DNA of 42,581 nt from Kiritimatiellaeota bacterium B1221. Its GTDB lineage: Bacteria > Verrucomicrobiota > Kiritimatiellia > SS1-B-03-39 > UBA6053. The position numbers were made by a program, and so were the translations under genes. Every line of letters begins with the position of its first letter. The first letter of the stretch is position 1. This document shows, piece after piece, positions 34,947 to 42,545 of the stretch. The notes beneath the pieces are model-generated. The model was not told the DNA's origin. It saw only the letters and a list, made by a program, of their open reading frames with translations, and did no database searches. The stretch is from NCBI GenBank assembly GCA_029269125.1, contig JARHXX010000030.1, forward strand, positions 1-42,581, written 5' to 3'.

Positions 34947-36166
34947 GTGAACGGGTTTTATTAAGTGTTGGCTCTTTTCATCCAGCGCATGGCGGACCGT
35001 ATTTTTCTGTTGGTCATTTAGCAGAGGCTTTACAGGCATCCGGAGTGGGGGTGCAAATGGTGGCGGGGGATTATCCGCATTTACCAATTCAACCCGCACC
35101 GGAAGGGGTGGAGTTAAAAGCATTACCGGCAAAATTATGGCCACTACTTCGTCAATCCCGGGTTCCGGGCTGTGCGGATAAACTGGATCAATGGATATCG
35201 GAATTTAAGCCAACGGTCTTGCATGATAATGGCTTATGGTTGAGCTTGAACCATCAAATCTCCAAAGCATCGTCCCGTCATAAACTACCTTTTATTCTGT
35301 CTCCCCGGGGTTGTTTGGATCCCTGGGCGTTGAAATATCGGCGGTGGAAAAAATCAGCAGCCCTTGCTCTGTATCAACGTAATGACTTGGTCAGGGTTTC
35401 TTGTTTTCATGCGACCTCAGAACTGGAAATGGAAAGTATTCGCAAGGCGGGACTGCGTCAGCCAGTCGCGATTATTCCCAATGGAATTGAGCTGTCTTCG
35501 GCAGTGGAAAAGATAACGGGGAAATTGGATAAGGGATGTGGAGAGAATCCGGACTCTGATTTCCGAGCTCTTACTTCTCTTCCGCAGAGTGGTAAGCGCT
35601 ACGCCCTCTTTATGGGGCGATTGCATCCTGTTAAGAATTTGCCTGCTCTCCTGCGCGTCTGGGCGGTGGTAAGACCGGTTGATTGGGTGTTACGGCTCGT
35701 AGGATCGGATGAAGTCGGACATCAGGCGGAGTTGGAGGCCCTTGCTGAAGAATTGGGGATTTCGGAACAGGTGGAGTTTCTGGGTCCGAAATACGGAACC
35801 GAAAAGGCTGCACTGTTCCGGACTTCGGAGCTCGCATTTTTGGTCTCACATTCTGAAAATTTTGGATTATTTGCGGCCGAGGCGCTGGGATATGGCTTGC
35901 CCGTGATCGCTTCAAAGACCACCCCATGGCGCTGTCTGGAAACCGAAGGTTTAGGTTGGTGGGTGGAATGTAACCACGAAGGGATTACAAGGGGACTTCG
36001 ACAGTTTTTAGACCTAGATTCAGAAACTTATTGCTTACTGTCAGAAAAAGCTCGGGTTTATGCAAAGTCCTTATTTGGGTGGGGGGCTATTTCCGAAAAG
36101 TTCACTTCGCTTTATGAATGGGTCTCGGGTAAAGGGGAGAAGCCTGACTTTATTCATGAAGAATAG
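34943..36166 (+). CDS. Family 4 glycosyltransferase
   Basis: A GT-B enzyme of about 407 residues. The likely start is TTG at 34943 (then SERVLLSVGSFHPAHGGPYF), which overlaps the wecB stop as TTGA. An upstream in-frame ATG at 34877 would add 22 residues of frame-shifted wecB sequence and is disfavoured. FMGRLHPVKNLPALLRVW, SHSENFGLFAAEALGYGLPV and ETEGLGWWVE are typical GT4 features. It is the last + strand gene before the convergent GT4 gene, with only seven bases between the two stops. Confidence 0.87.
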   Translation: MSERVLLSVGSFHPAHGGPYFSVGHLAEALQASGVGVQMVAGDYPHLPIQPAPEGVELKALPAKLWPLLRQSRVPGCADKLDQWISEFKPTVLHDNGLWLSLNHQISKASSRHKLPFILSPRGCLDPWALKYRRWKKSAALALYQRNDLVRVSCFHATSELEMESIRKAGLRQPVAIIPNGIELSSAVEKITGKLDKGCGENPDSDFRALTSLPQSGKRYALFMGRLHPVKNLPALLRVWAVVRPVDWVLRLVGSDEVGHQAELEALAEELGISEQVEFLGPKYGTEKAALFRTSELAFLVSHSENFGLFAAEALGYGLPVIASKTTPWRCLETEGLGWWVECNHEGITRGLRQFLDLDSETYCLLSEKARVYAKSLFGWGAISEKFTSLYEWVSGKGEKPDFIHEE

Positions 36167-36173
36167 AAAAGTC

Positions 36174-37361
36174 TCAATTGTCTACAATCCAGTTGGCCCA
36201 TTTTGGGTATGTTTTATTTCTGTCCATTTCTCGTTTTGCAAGTCTGTGGGATGCCTTTTGCATGTTTTGAAGTTTTAAAGGTTGTTCAATCATTATCCGC
36301 ATGCAATCCGCCAAAGATGCGGGATCGTCAGGTTGGTATGTAAGACCGGCCTGGTTGTAATCCAGCAGGTCCGCTGCTTCGCCCTGAAGACTATTGATGA
36401 CCGCAACACCATGACAAAGATAATCACAGAGTTTGTGGGGCATGGTGATGTGGAGACCGGGTCGGATAATATTTAAACCCACCTGAGATTTTGCCATTAA
36501 ATCATTTAATTCGTCAGAAAGTAAATAGCCATGAAAGGTTACGTGATGCAGAAGGTTAGAAGATTTTACGGAGTTAAGAAGGCGGGTTTCTAACGGGCCA
36601 CTCCCTGCGATATGTAAATGAAATGAAATTTCAGAATTTTGTAAGAGCTGTAAAGCGGACCAAAGTGTGTCAAAGTCGTATGAGTCAGTTAATGCACCTA
36701 AATAGATAAATGAAACCGGGGGCTGTTTTGTGGAAATTTGGGCAGGAGAAATGTTCCCCCCAATATAACACAAATGGGTGTTTTGTTGGGGGGTGATGCG
36801 CAGAACTTCTTCAAGGTATTCTTGGGACATGGCTGAAACGCCATCTGCTCTTTTCCATTGGGAGTATGCCATTCGAAATAATGGAAAAAAAAGGAATTGA
36901 GAAATTCCTTTAGAGAACTGAGCCGTTATACGGCAAAAAGTGTGTGGCCAAAGATCTGTGAGATCTATCTTTACGCGGCAACCCCAATGTTTTTGTAATC
37001 GATAGGCCGCGGTCACCGCATCCAAAGGAGGGCTTGAGGCCAAAATGAGATCGGGGGGGGAGATCTCCTCTTTCTCAACCCATTGTTTTGATGTTTGGAA
37101 GAGTCGTCTTCCCCAGACCCAATGGGAATAAAATCTTCGAAGAGAAATATTTTTGCTATAAGCGGGCGCATGAATTAGGCGGATATACGTAGGAAGTTCA
37201 GCAGAAGAGGTGCGTTTTTTTTTGCGATGATCCCAATCCATTGAAAACCAAACGACTTCATGACCCGCATTGATTAAACCCTCCGCAAGTACAGCACTAC
37301 GGTTTTTATGAGTACCCGGTCCGGGCAAAGGGGAAAAAGGACTGAACAACCAGACAATCAT
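36174..37361 (-). CDS. Family 4-type glycosyltransferase on the reverse strand
   Basis: The 395-residue protein begins MIVWLFSPFSPLPGPGTHKN, continues with NAGHEVVWFSMDW, LILASSPPLDAVTAAYRLQK and KIDLTDLWPHTF, and ends with a GT-B C-terminal domain (FIYLGALTDSYDFDTLWSAL, HKLCDYLCHGVAVINSLQGE). This is the architecture of WcaI/WbuB-like GT4 enzymes. It is the only reverse-strand gene of the polysaccharide locus and converges on the preceding GT4 gene with a seven-base gap, leaving no room for a terminator. Donor unknown. No RBS stands out before its ATG. Confidence 0.85.
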   Translation of the reverse strand: MIVWLFSPFSPLPGPGTHKNRSAVLAEGLINAGHEVVWFSMDWDHRKKKRTSSAELPTYIRLIHAPAYSKNISLRRFYSHWVWGRRLFQTSKQWVEKEEISPPDLILASSPPLDAVTAAYRLQKHWGCRVKIDLTDLWPHTFCRITAQFSKGISQFLFFPLFRMAYSQWKRADGVSAMSQEYLEEVLRITPQQNTHLCYIGGNISPAQISTKQPPVSFIYLGALTDSYDFDTLWSALQLLQNSEISFHLHIAGSGPLETRLLNSVKSSNLLHHVTFHGYLLSDELNDLMAKSQVGLNIIRPGLHITMPHKLCDYLCHGVAVINSLQGEAADLLDYNQAGLTYQPDDPASLADCMRIMIEQPLKLQNMQKASHRLAKREMDRNKTYPKWANWIVDN

Positions 37362-37515
37362 GTTTTCGTTTTTATCGCAGAGCGTCCGGATATGCGATGG
37401 AGAAATGGATAAAGCCTCAGAAAAAATGAAAATGAGAACTGAGAGCCGTAAACCTTCAAGTCCGAATATCTATTTCCTAAGTGATACAGTTCCTCAGCAA
37501 CCTCACCGTTTCTCT

Positions 37516-37544
37516 TTGACCCTTTAATTAATTACGTTTAATTT
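37516..37544 (+). promoter_or_regulatory. Candidate sigma-70-type promoter for the CapD-type gene
   Basis: TTGACC at 37516-37521 and TAATTT at 37539-37544 are separated by 17 bp, about 53 bp before the start codon. The -35 is good and the -10 is weak. The position in a divergent intergenic region makes a promoter likely. Confidence 0.4.
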
Positions 37545-37560
37545 CTCCAGATTCATTGTT

Positions 37561-37579
37561 TTCCACGGGGACCGTGGAA
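37561..37579. repeat. Palindromic repeat unit in the capD leader
   Basis: TTCCACGG and CCGTGGAA form an 8-bp stem with a GGA loop, followed by CTAC. The unit TTCCACG...CGTGGA.CTAC recurs twice at 41229-41315, after the DUF2723 gene. It lies between the candidate promoter and the start codon, so it would be in the mRNA leader. Confidence 0.6.
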
Positions 37580-37596
37580 CTACATTCTTCATCCCT

Positions 37597-39441
37597 ATGA
37601 AATACCGTATTCTTTTTATTTTACTCCATACGTTGGCAGGTTGGCTGTCGTTAAAGCTGGCGTTTATGTTGCGGTTTTATTTTGATCCGCTGCCGTTCCG
37701 TTATGACTACATGTTATTGCAGACCTTGCCGGTGGCGATGATCGTGAAGGCGTTGGCGGCGGATGGGTTGGGGCTGACCAAACGGATTTGGCGTTATGCT
37801 TCTTTCCGGGATGTGAAGCCGGTGTGTCTGGCGGCGCTGGCGGGGTCGGCGGTGTTTATTCCGTTGGCATATGGGATGGAGGGGAGCTCTTATCCCAATG
37901 GTCCTCTGCTGTTGGACTTTTTGTTTACCCTGTCTTTGTTTACCGCCATTCGGTTTTCGGGTCGGTTTTGGATGGAGGCCCGTCGTCTGCTTCAGGGTTT
38001 GCAGAAAAAGGTGGAATCCCGGGTGTTGATTTTGGGGGCGGGTGAACAGGGGGAAAGAGCTTTGCGTTTTTTGCAATCCGAAAACCGGGTGATCGGATTT
38101 TTGGATGAGCAAAATGAAATCCAGGGTCGTCTGTTGTTGGGACTGCCGGTTTTGGGAAAACTGGATGACTTGGCCCCGGTGTTGAAAAAGAAAAATCCGG
38201 ATGAAGTGGTGATCGCGTTGGCGCATCCGGGTCCGGAACGGATTCGCAGGGTGTTTGAAGTGGGGTCTTCGCTGGGCATCCGGGTGTCGCTGATGCCGGA
38301 GCGCTCTCCCGCGTCAGAGGGGAACAGCTATCCCATTCGTGAACTGAAAATGAGTGATTTCCTGGGGCGGGAACCGGTGGTGCTGAATCCGGAATCGTTG
38401 ATTTCCTCTTTGGGCGGTATGACGGTATTGGTCACCGGGGCGGGAGGATCGATTGGCTCCGAACTTTGTCGACAGATTGCGGCCTTGCCGGTGAAGAAGC
38501 TGCTGTTGTTGGAGAGTTCGGAGAATGCGCTGTTTGAGATTTCGGAAGAATTGAAGTCCGGGGACGGGGGACGGGGGGCTGTGGGTGGTCTTGAAGTTCT
38601 GCTGTGTGACATCCGCTTTCGGGAGGATTTAAAAGCGGTGTTTGAAAAACACCGTCCGGATGTGGTGTATCATGCGGCGGCCTGCAAGCATGTGCCGATG
38701 ATGGAACTGCATCCCTTGGATGCGGCGCGGACAAATGTGTTGGGGACCGAAAATGTGGTGGCGCTGGCGAAAGCGTTTTCCGTGAAGCGTCTGTTGCATG
38801 TGTCCACGGATAAAGTGGTGGAGGCGGAGGGAATCATGGGGGCAAGCAAAGCGTGGGGAGAACGGGTGGTGCGGGCGGCGGGCTACAGTTGTGTGCGATT
38901 TGGCAATGTGTTGGGGAGTAGTGGTTCGGTGATTCCGCTGTTTGAAAAGCAATGGTCCCGGCAGGGGCAGTTACAGGTGACCCATCGCGAGGCGACACGG
39001 TATTTTATGACCATTGAGGAGGCGGTGCTGCTGATTCTGCATGCGGAGGCGCTGCAGGGGTCGGGCGAAGTGTATATTCTGGATATGGGGGAGCCGGTGA
39101 AGATTTTGGATTTGGCGAAACAGGTGGTCGCCCTGAAGGGGGCGGGGAGATCGGGGACGGGAGTCGGGGGACAGGAGCCGGCATACGGCCAGGGAGGTCG
39201 GAAGTCGGAGGAGGAAGACAAGAGTCTGCACGGGATTGAGATTGTGGGCTTGCGTCCGGGGGAGCGGATTCACGAACGCTTGCATACCCCGGAAGAGAAA
39301 CTGGAAGCCACGAATGTTCCCAAGGTGAATAAACTGTCCGGAACGTTTGAGGCAGTGGATTTGGATCAATGCTTGGCGGAATTGAAGCAGGCGGTGGCGG
39401 ATCGGGATGTGGATGAAATTCGGAAAATTTTATTAGGCTGA
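37597..39441 (+). CDS. WbpM/FlaA1/CapD-type membrane nucleotide-sugar 4,6-dehydratase
   Basis: A 614-residue protein with about four N-terminal membrane spans (to roughly residue 125), a first Rossmann domain (GAGEQGE, 147-153) and a catalytic SDR domain with TGAGGSIG (280-287). The triad is S403, M414 and K418. WbpM relatives also have Met in place of the usual Tyr. It probably dehydrates UDP-GlcNAc to a 4-keto-6-deoxy sugar. Two Gly-rich insertions, at about residues 320-330 and 514-528, are encoded by G-rich heptanucleotide-type repeats and fall in loops, the second just before the conserved GLRPGER motif. Reading frame is kept across both. Confidence 0.9.
   Translation: MKYRILFILLHTLAGWLSLKLAFMLRFYFDPLPFRYDYMLLQTLPVAMIVKALAADGLGLTKRIWRYASFRDVKPVCLAALAGSAVFIPLAYGMEGSSYPNGPLLLDFLFTLSLFTAIRFSGRFWMEARRLLQGLQKKVESRVLILGAGEQGERALRFLQSENRVIGFLDEQNEIQGRLLLGLPVLGKLDDLAPVLKKKNPDEVVIALAHPGPERIRRVFEVGSSLGIRVSLMPERSPASEGNSYPIRELKMSDFLGREPVVLNPESLISSLGGMTVLVTGAGGSIGSELCRQIAALPVKKLLLLESSENALFEISEELKSGDGGRGAVGGLEVLLCDIRFREDLKAVFEKHRPDVVYHAAACKHVPMMELHPLDAARTNVLGTENVVALAKAFSVKRLLHVSTDKVVEAEGIMGASKAWGERVVRAAGYSCVRFGNVLGSSGSVIPLFEKQWSRQGQLQVTHREATRYFMTIEEAVLLILHAEALQGSGEVYILDMGEPVKILDLAKQVVALKGAGRSGTGVGGQEPAYGQGGRKSEEEDKSLHGIEIVGLRPGERIHERLHTPEEKLEATNVPKVNKLSGTFEAVDLDQCLAELKQAVADRDVDEIRKILLG
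38557..38578 (+). repeat. G-rich heptanucleotide-type repeat inside the CapD-type gene (array 1)
   Basis: GGGGACG is followed by GGGGACGGGG, about three units, encoding SGDGGRG. It is the smallest of five related arrays, all with the G-rich strand on +. Confidence 0.7.
39141..39180 (+). repeat. G-rich heptanucleotide-type repeat inside the CapD-type gene (array 2)
   Basis: Units GGGGACG, GGAGTCG, GGGGACA and GGAGCCG follow each other from about 39153, preceded by a GGGGGCGGGGAG stretch. They encode the Gly-rich segment GAGRSGTGVGGQEP in a loop of the enzyme. Confidence 0.75.
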
Positions 39442-39445
39442 ATAA

Positions 39446-39483
39446 TGGGGAGCGGGGGACAGGAGACGGGAGTCAGGAGACGG
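39446..39483 (+). repeat. G-rich heptanucleotide-type repeat, intergenic (array 3)
   Basis: Five units of the GGGGACA / GGAGACG / GGAGTCA type lie just after the CapD-type stop codon. This is the same unit mixture as the coding arrays, here outside a gene. Confidence 0.75.
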
Positions 39484-39596
39484 CCACCTTCAGGGCCCGC
39501 GTGCATTATTTTTATATAACCGTTCCCAGCGCTGACGCACTGGGCCATCATTTACCCTGTCGGCCGACCCGGACTGTTCACGGTGTCGGCTGCGTT

Positions 39597-39633
39597 AAAA
39601 TTAGCGTTCCATTTGCGGAAATCAGCGGTAAAA
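39597..39633 (+). repeat. ATTAGCG-family repeat, forward copy F5
   Basis: AAATTAGCGTTCCATTTGCG is followed by GAAATCAGCGGTAAAA. It ends about six bases before the ATG at 39640, taking the place of a ribosome binding site, as copy F2 does before cysN. Confidence 0.75.
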
Positions 39634-39639
39634 GTATTT

Positions 39640-41280
39640 ATGAAATCCAATTCTAAGTTTCGAATTCTGACCTCCGCTGTAAGCATCGGCCTTGTCGCTT
39701 TTCTGCTTTATGCGCTGACCGGAGCGCGGACGATTCAGTGGCAGGACTCGGCGCAGTTTACTTATCGAATCTGCAGTGGGGAGCTGTGGAATGAATATGG
39801 CCTTGCGATGGTGCATCCCCTGCATTTCTGGCTGGGACGTTTTATACTAACGGTTTTTCCGGGTCCGGATCCCTGGGCGATATCGTTGACCTCCGCGCTG
39901 GGGGGCGCTTTGGCGGTGGGGCTGGTGTTTGCCTGTGTACATGCCCTGACCGGAAAAAGATCTGCCGCTTTGTTTGGCGCGGTCACTTTGATGTTAGCGC
40001 ACAGCTTTTGGCGCTTTTCGGGACTGCCGGAAGTGTATACCTGGTCGGCGGCTTTGCTGTTGGGGGAGGTTTGGCTTTATTTGGGTCTTCGGTCCGGAGG
40101 AGTGGGGGATGGCAAAAGGTGGTGGGGAATATTTTTTGTCAACGGTCTGGCACTGGCCAATCACAATATGGCCTTGTTATCGACCGCGGTATGGGGAATT
40201 GCATTTTTGCTGTGGGCAGGTGAGAGGGGACGGGAGTCAGGAGACGGGGGACGGGGGACGGGGGACGGGGGACGTGGCTCCGCGGTCGCATGGGAAAGCC
40301 TGAAACCTTTTGGGCATCTGTTGCCGATTGCATGTTTCTGGTTTCTGGGGGCGTTGCCTTATTTGCTGATTGTGTTTCTCGAGCTGAAGGAGCGGGCCTT
40401 CGGAGAGGTATTGCATTCCGCATTGTTCGGAGAGGGATTTAAAGATCAGGTGACCGGTCTGTTTCCGCAGCCGGGATATTTATTGATCTCGCTGGGGTTT
40501 ATGTTGCTCAGTTTTCCGGGGCCTGCGCTGCCGTTCGCGCTGCGCGCTTGCGCCAGCGGCGCGGGGGACAGGAGACGGCGGTCGGGAGACGGGGGACAGG
40601 AGACGGGAGACGGGGGAATCATGGCGAATATGCGGTGTGCGGATACTCATGACCTGGCAAAAAAAGGGCTGATTCCAATCGTGTGTATTGTGGTGCTGCA
40701 TTTGCTGTTTTTCTTGCGCTATAATGTGATCGATCAGTACACATTTTTGATTCCGGTGTATGGTCTGATTGCATTGATGGCGGGGGCGGGATTTTCGAGG
40801 GTGAAAAAAAATCTGTGGCGGCGTCTGGCCTGGGGCTGTTTATGGATTCAGCCGTTTTTATATGCGGCGGTACCGGCGCTGGTGTGGCAGAGCGATGTGC
40901 TGAAGGCCTATGAACGTCACAAGCCTTATCGGGATGACTATGCGTATTTGTTTTTGCCCTGGCAGGTGCAGGAGCGGTCGGCGGAAAAATTAATGGCTGA
41001 CGCCTTTGACGCGCTTCAGCCCGGTGGGGTTATGGTGGTGGAAGACGCGATGGCGATGTATACCGTGCGGTGGTCCCGCAGGCAGTTGGGATTAGAGGAT
41101 CAAGTAAGGATCCTCCGCCCCGCGGAATTGGTGGAGGGCCCGGCACCTGCCGGTTCGGTTTGGATTCCCGCGCGTGCGGACCTTCCACCCTTGGACGGTT
41201 GGAGGAAAGTGGGGGAGGTGTGGGTCGCACGTAGTCCACGCACTCCGCTGCGTGGAAATGAAACTCAAGCTCTTAGGTAG
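39640..41280 (+). CDS. DUF2723 (GT-C-like) membrane protein
   Basis: A protein of about 546 residues with many membrane spans. The acidic residue in TIQWQDSAQF (D36) fits DUF2723/O-mannosyltransferase-like GT-C proteins, as does SGLPEVYTWSAAL. It may transfer a lipid-linked sugar on the outer face of the inner membrane, but no substrate is known. ATG at 39640 is preferred over the in-frame start at 39583. Two Gly/Arg/Asp-rich insertions (about residues 196-212 and 308-326) are encoded by G-rich heptanucleotide arrays. The last 16 or so residues (RSPRTPLRGNETQALR) are encoded by a palindromic repeat, so the C-terminus appears repeat-derived. Confidence 0.82.
   Translation: MKSNSKFRILTSAVSIGLVAFLLYALTGARTIQWQDSAQFTYRICSGELWNEYGLAMVHPLHFWLGRFILTVFPGPDPWAISLTSALGGALAVGLVFACVHALTGKRSAALFGAVTLMLAHSFWRFSGLPEVYTWSAALLLGEVWLYLGLRSGGVGDGKRWWGIFFVNGLALANHNMALLSTAVWGIAFLLWAGERGRESGDGGRGTGDGGRGSAVAWESLKPFGHLLPIACFWFLGALPYLLIVFLELKERAFGEVLHSALFGEGFKDQVTGLFPQPGYLLISLGFMLLSFPGPALPFALRACASGAGDRRRRSGDGGQETGDGGIMANMRCADTHDLAKKGLIPIVCIVVLHLLFFLRYNVIDQYTFLIPVYGLIALMAGAGFSRVKKNLWRRLAWGCLWIQPFLYAAVPALVWQSDVLKAYERHKPYRDDYAYLFLPWQVQERSAEKLMADAFDALQPGGVMVVEDAMAMYTVRWSRRQLGLEDQVRILRPAELVEGPAPAGSVWIPARADLPPLDGWRKVGEVWVARSPRTPLRGNETQALR
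40226..40274 (+). repeat. G-rich heptanucleotide array inside the DUF2723 gene (array 4)
   Basis: Seven consecutive 7-bp units are present: GGGGACG, GGAGTCA, GGAGACG, then four identical GGGGACG copies. They encode an ESGDGGRGTGDGGRG stretch. Gain or loss of one 7-bp unit would shift the frame. Confidence 0.9.
40563..40617 (+). repeat. G-rich heptanucleotide array inside the DUF2723 gene (array 5)
   Basis: About eight units are present: GGGGACA, GGAGACG, GCGGTCG, GGAGACG, GGGGACA, GGAGACG, GGAGACG and GGGGAAT. They encode the segment GDRRRRSGDGGQETGDGG between two predicted membrane spans. Confidence 0.85.
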
Positions 41281-41315
41281 TTGGAATTTCCACGCTCGGA
41301 GATCGTGGACTACGT
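41229..41315. repeat. Nested palindromic repeat overlapping the DUF2723 stop
   Basis: ACGTAGTCCACG (41229-41240) pairs with CGTGGACTACGT (41304-41315). Inside, GCGTGGAAAT (41250-41259) pairs with ATTTCCACGC (41286-41295). Each half also folds alone (CCACGCA/TGCGTGG, TCCACG/CGTGGA). It is thus two facing copies of the unit seen at 37561-37579. It includes the DUF2723 stop codon and lies between convergent genes. It could be a terminator-like structure, although no T-run is present. Confidence 0.8.
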
Positions 41316-41384
41316 ATTGCTTCCTTCCTTGAACTCAGGAAGATCACAGACCGGAATCATGCCTTCGGCAGACAAGTGTCTAGG

Positions 41385-41669
41385 TTACGGCGCCAGTTGA
41401 TCCGGACCTTTGTTGCCGGCCACTTTATTATATTTCCCGGTAACTTTATCTTTTTCGTATTTGGTGAAGCCCGCTTTTGCAACGTGATCGTTGGAAAGGC
41501 GGGCTTTTTCCTGTCCGGGGGTGTGTTTGGTTCCCAGGTTGGGGGAAAGGATGACGCGACGGATGGGATCACCGGTTTCGGGATGCCGGGTGAGGGCGTC
41601 GTCCTTCATGGACTGTACAATTTCGAATTGATCTCCGGTATCCAGAAGTTCGTAGACGTAAACGGGCAT
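41385..41669 (-). CDS. FmdB-like small protein lacking zinc-binding cysteines
   Basis: The 94-residue protein aligns by eye with the FmdB zinc-ribbon pattern (MPxYxYxCxxCGxxFE..QS..D..LTxCPxCGxPVRRxI). The four cysteine positions are replaced: L8, T11, H29 and T32. The spacing residues Y6, G12, F15, SMKDDALT, HPETGDPIRRVI and the C-terminal tail are kept. It presumably keeps the fold without zinc, and its role is unknown. GGAGA seven bases upstream of its ATG is a good RBS. The start overlaps the stop of the upstream reverse-strand gene (TAATG), so the two form an operon. Confidence 0.8.
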   Translation of the reverse strand: MPVYVYELLDTGDQFEIVQSMKDDALTRHPETGDPIRRVILSPNLGTKHTPGQEKARLSNDHVAKAGFTKYEKDKVTGKYNKVAGNKGPDQLAP

Positions 41670-42175
41670 TAGTTCTCCAACTTTAGTTTCACTTCAAATC
41701 CGCTCTGGGTGGTGTAGCTGCTGGCGGGAAGGGGGGATGTTTCGGGGGTGGGGGTTGCGTTTTTTTGGGGTCGGACCTTGGGGGGGACCACCGGTGCGAT
41801 TTTTTCGCCGTAGGTTGCCACTGCGATTTCGAGAAGTTTGTTGTGGCGGTGTTGATGGCCGTGCAATTTTTCATAGTGGAAGGGTTTCTCGTCCCGGGTG
41901 GTGATGAAGAATTCTTCGCTATAGGCTTTGAGCTGACGGTAATTGGCGGCCACCTGATAGTACATATCCCGGTTTACGGCATCTGCGGTTTTGGCGGCAA
42001 TCCCTTCCCAAATTTTTGCCTGCGTTTCCAGTATTTCCATATTGTAGGCTTGGATCAGGGCCAGATCCGCATCCCGCGGGGGCGGGGCGGGGGAGGGCTT
42101 TGGCTGATCGGGAACCTGTGCAAAGGCAAATCCGATCAGGCTGCAGGTCAGAGTCAGTAGAAATCTTCGGTTCAT
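41669..42175 (-). CDS. Secreted hypothetical protein
   Basis: I do not recognise the family. The 168-residue protein has a clear signal peptide (MNRRFLLTLTCSLIGFAFA, probably cleaved before QVPDQ), a Pro-rich linker, a helical central region with many charged residues (DLALIQAYNMEILETQAKIW, FHYEKLHGHQHRHNKLLEIA), and a second Pro-rich stretch near residues 130-150. It is probably periplasmic. It is the first gene of a two-gene reverse-strand operon with the FmdB-like gene and appears unrelated to polysaccharide synthesis. Confidence 0.75.
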   Translation of the reverse strand: MNRRFLLTLTCSLIGFAFAQVPDQPKPSPAPPPRDADLALIQAYNMEILETQAKIWEGIAAKTADAVNRDMYYQVAANYRQLKAYSEEFFITTRDEKPFHYEKLHGHQHRHNKLLEIAVATYGEKIAPVVPPKVRPQKNATPTPETSPLPASSYTTQSGFEVKLKLEN

Positions 42176-42395
42176 GGGAAATGGTTTGCGTGCGGTGGGA
42201 GGTCCCGTTTGAATGTATGATCTTAATCTTAAATCGAAAGGATTTCGATAACGATTTTGACCTTATGTTTCCACTTCCCTCCCCCGGGTCTCTCCGGAGC
42301 CGGGGGAAATCCGGGGATTGTGGGTGATCAGGGGTGTTGAAGGAAATGAAGATGCCCGCACCCCTCCGGGGCGCAGAGGGTGTGGGGTTGCGGAT

Positions 42396-42416
42396 CTTGG
42401 GGGCATGGCCCCCAAG
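42396..42416. repeat. Perfect 9-bp-stem palindrome
   Basis: CTTGGGGGC and GCCCCCAAG are separated by ATG. It is strongly hairpin-forming and has no T-tract. Confidence 0.7.
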
Positions 42417-42524
42417 CTATGCGCCTTTGCCCCTCCGGGGCATTTGGAAACGGGGAAAGCTTGTTGGATAGGGGATACAAAATTTCCGGAACCCGAGTTC
42501 CCCCGGAGGGGGTATCGCGTTTAG

Positions 42525-42545
42525 CCCGGGGGCCGTGCCCCCGGG
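42525..42545. repeat. Perfect 9-bp-stem palindrome
   Basis: CCCGGGGGC and GCCCCCGGG are separated by CGT. It has the same architecture as the palindrome at 42396-42416, with a shared GGGGGC/GCCCCC core, so the two are probably copies of one element. Confidence 0.7.

Larger units (their letters stand above)
37362..37596. other. Divergent intergenic region between the reverse GT4 gene and the CapD-type gene
   Basis: This 235-bp region separates divergent genes, so it should hold a promoter for each. The candidate + strand promoter and an 8-bp stem palindrome are listed separately. No clear promoter is visible for the reverse gene, and no small gene is apparent. Confidence 0.5.
39442..39639. 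other. Intergenic region between CapD-type and DUF2723 genes, with repeat array 3
   Basis: G-rich heptanucleotide array 3 lies at 39446-39483 (GGGGACAGGAGACGGGAGTC and neighbours). After about 110 bp of unremarkable sequence an ATTAGCG-family repeat (39597-39633) runs up to the DUF2723 start codon. No gene is seen. Confidence 0.6.

Noticed and set aside
38557..40617. G-rich arrays as sequencing or assembly errors
   Set aside because: Both genes stay in frame across four separate arrays, and the unit variants are ordered and differ between arrays, which argues for real sequence. Assembly error in exact copy number cannot be excluded.
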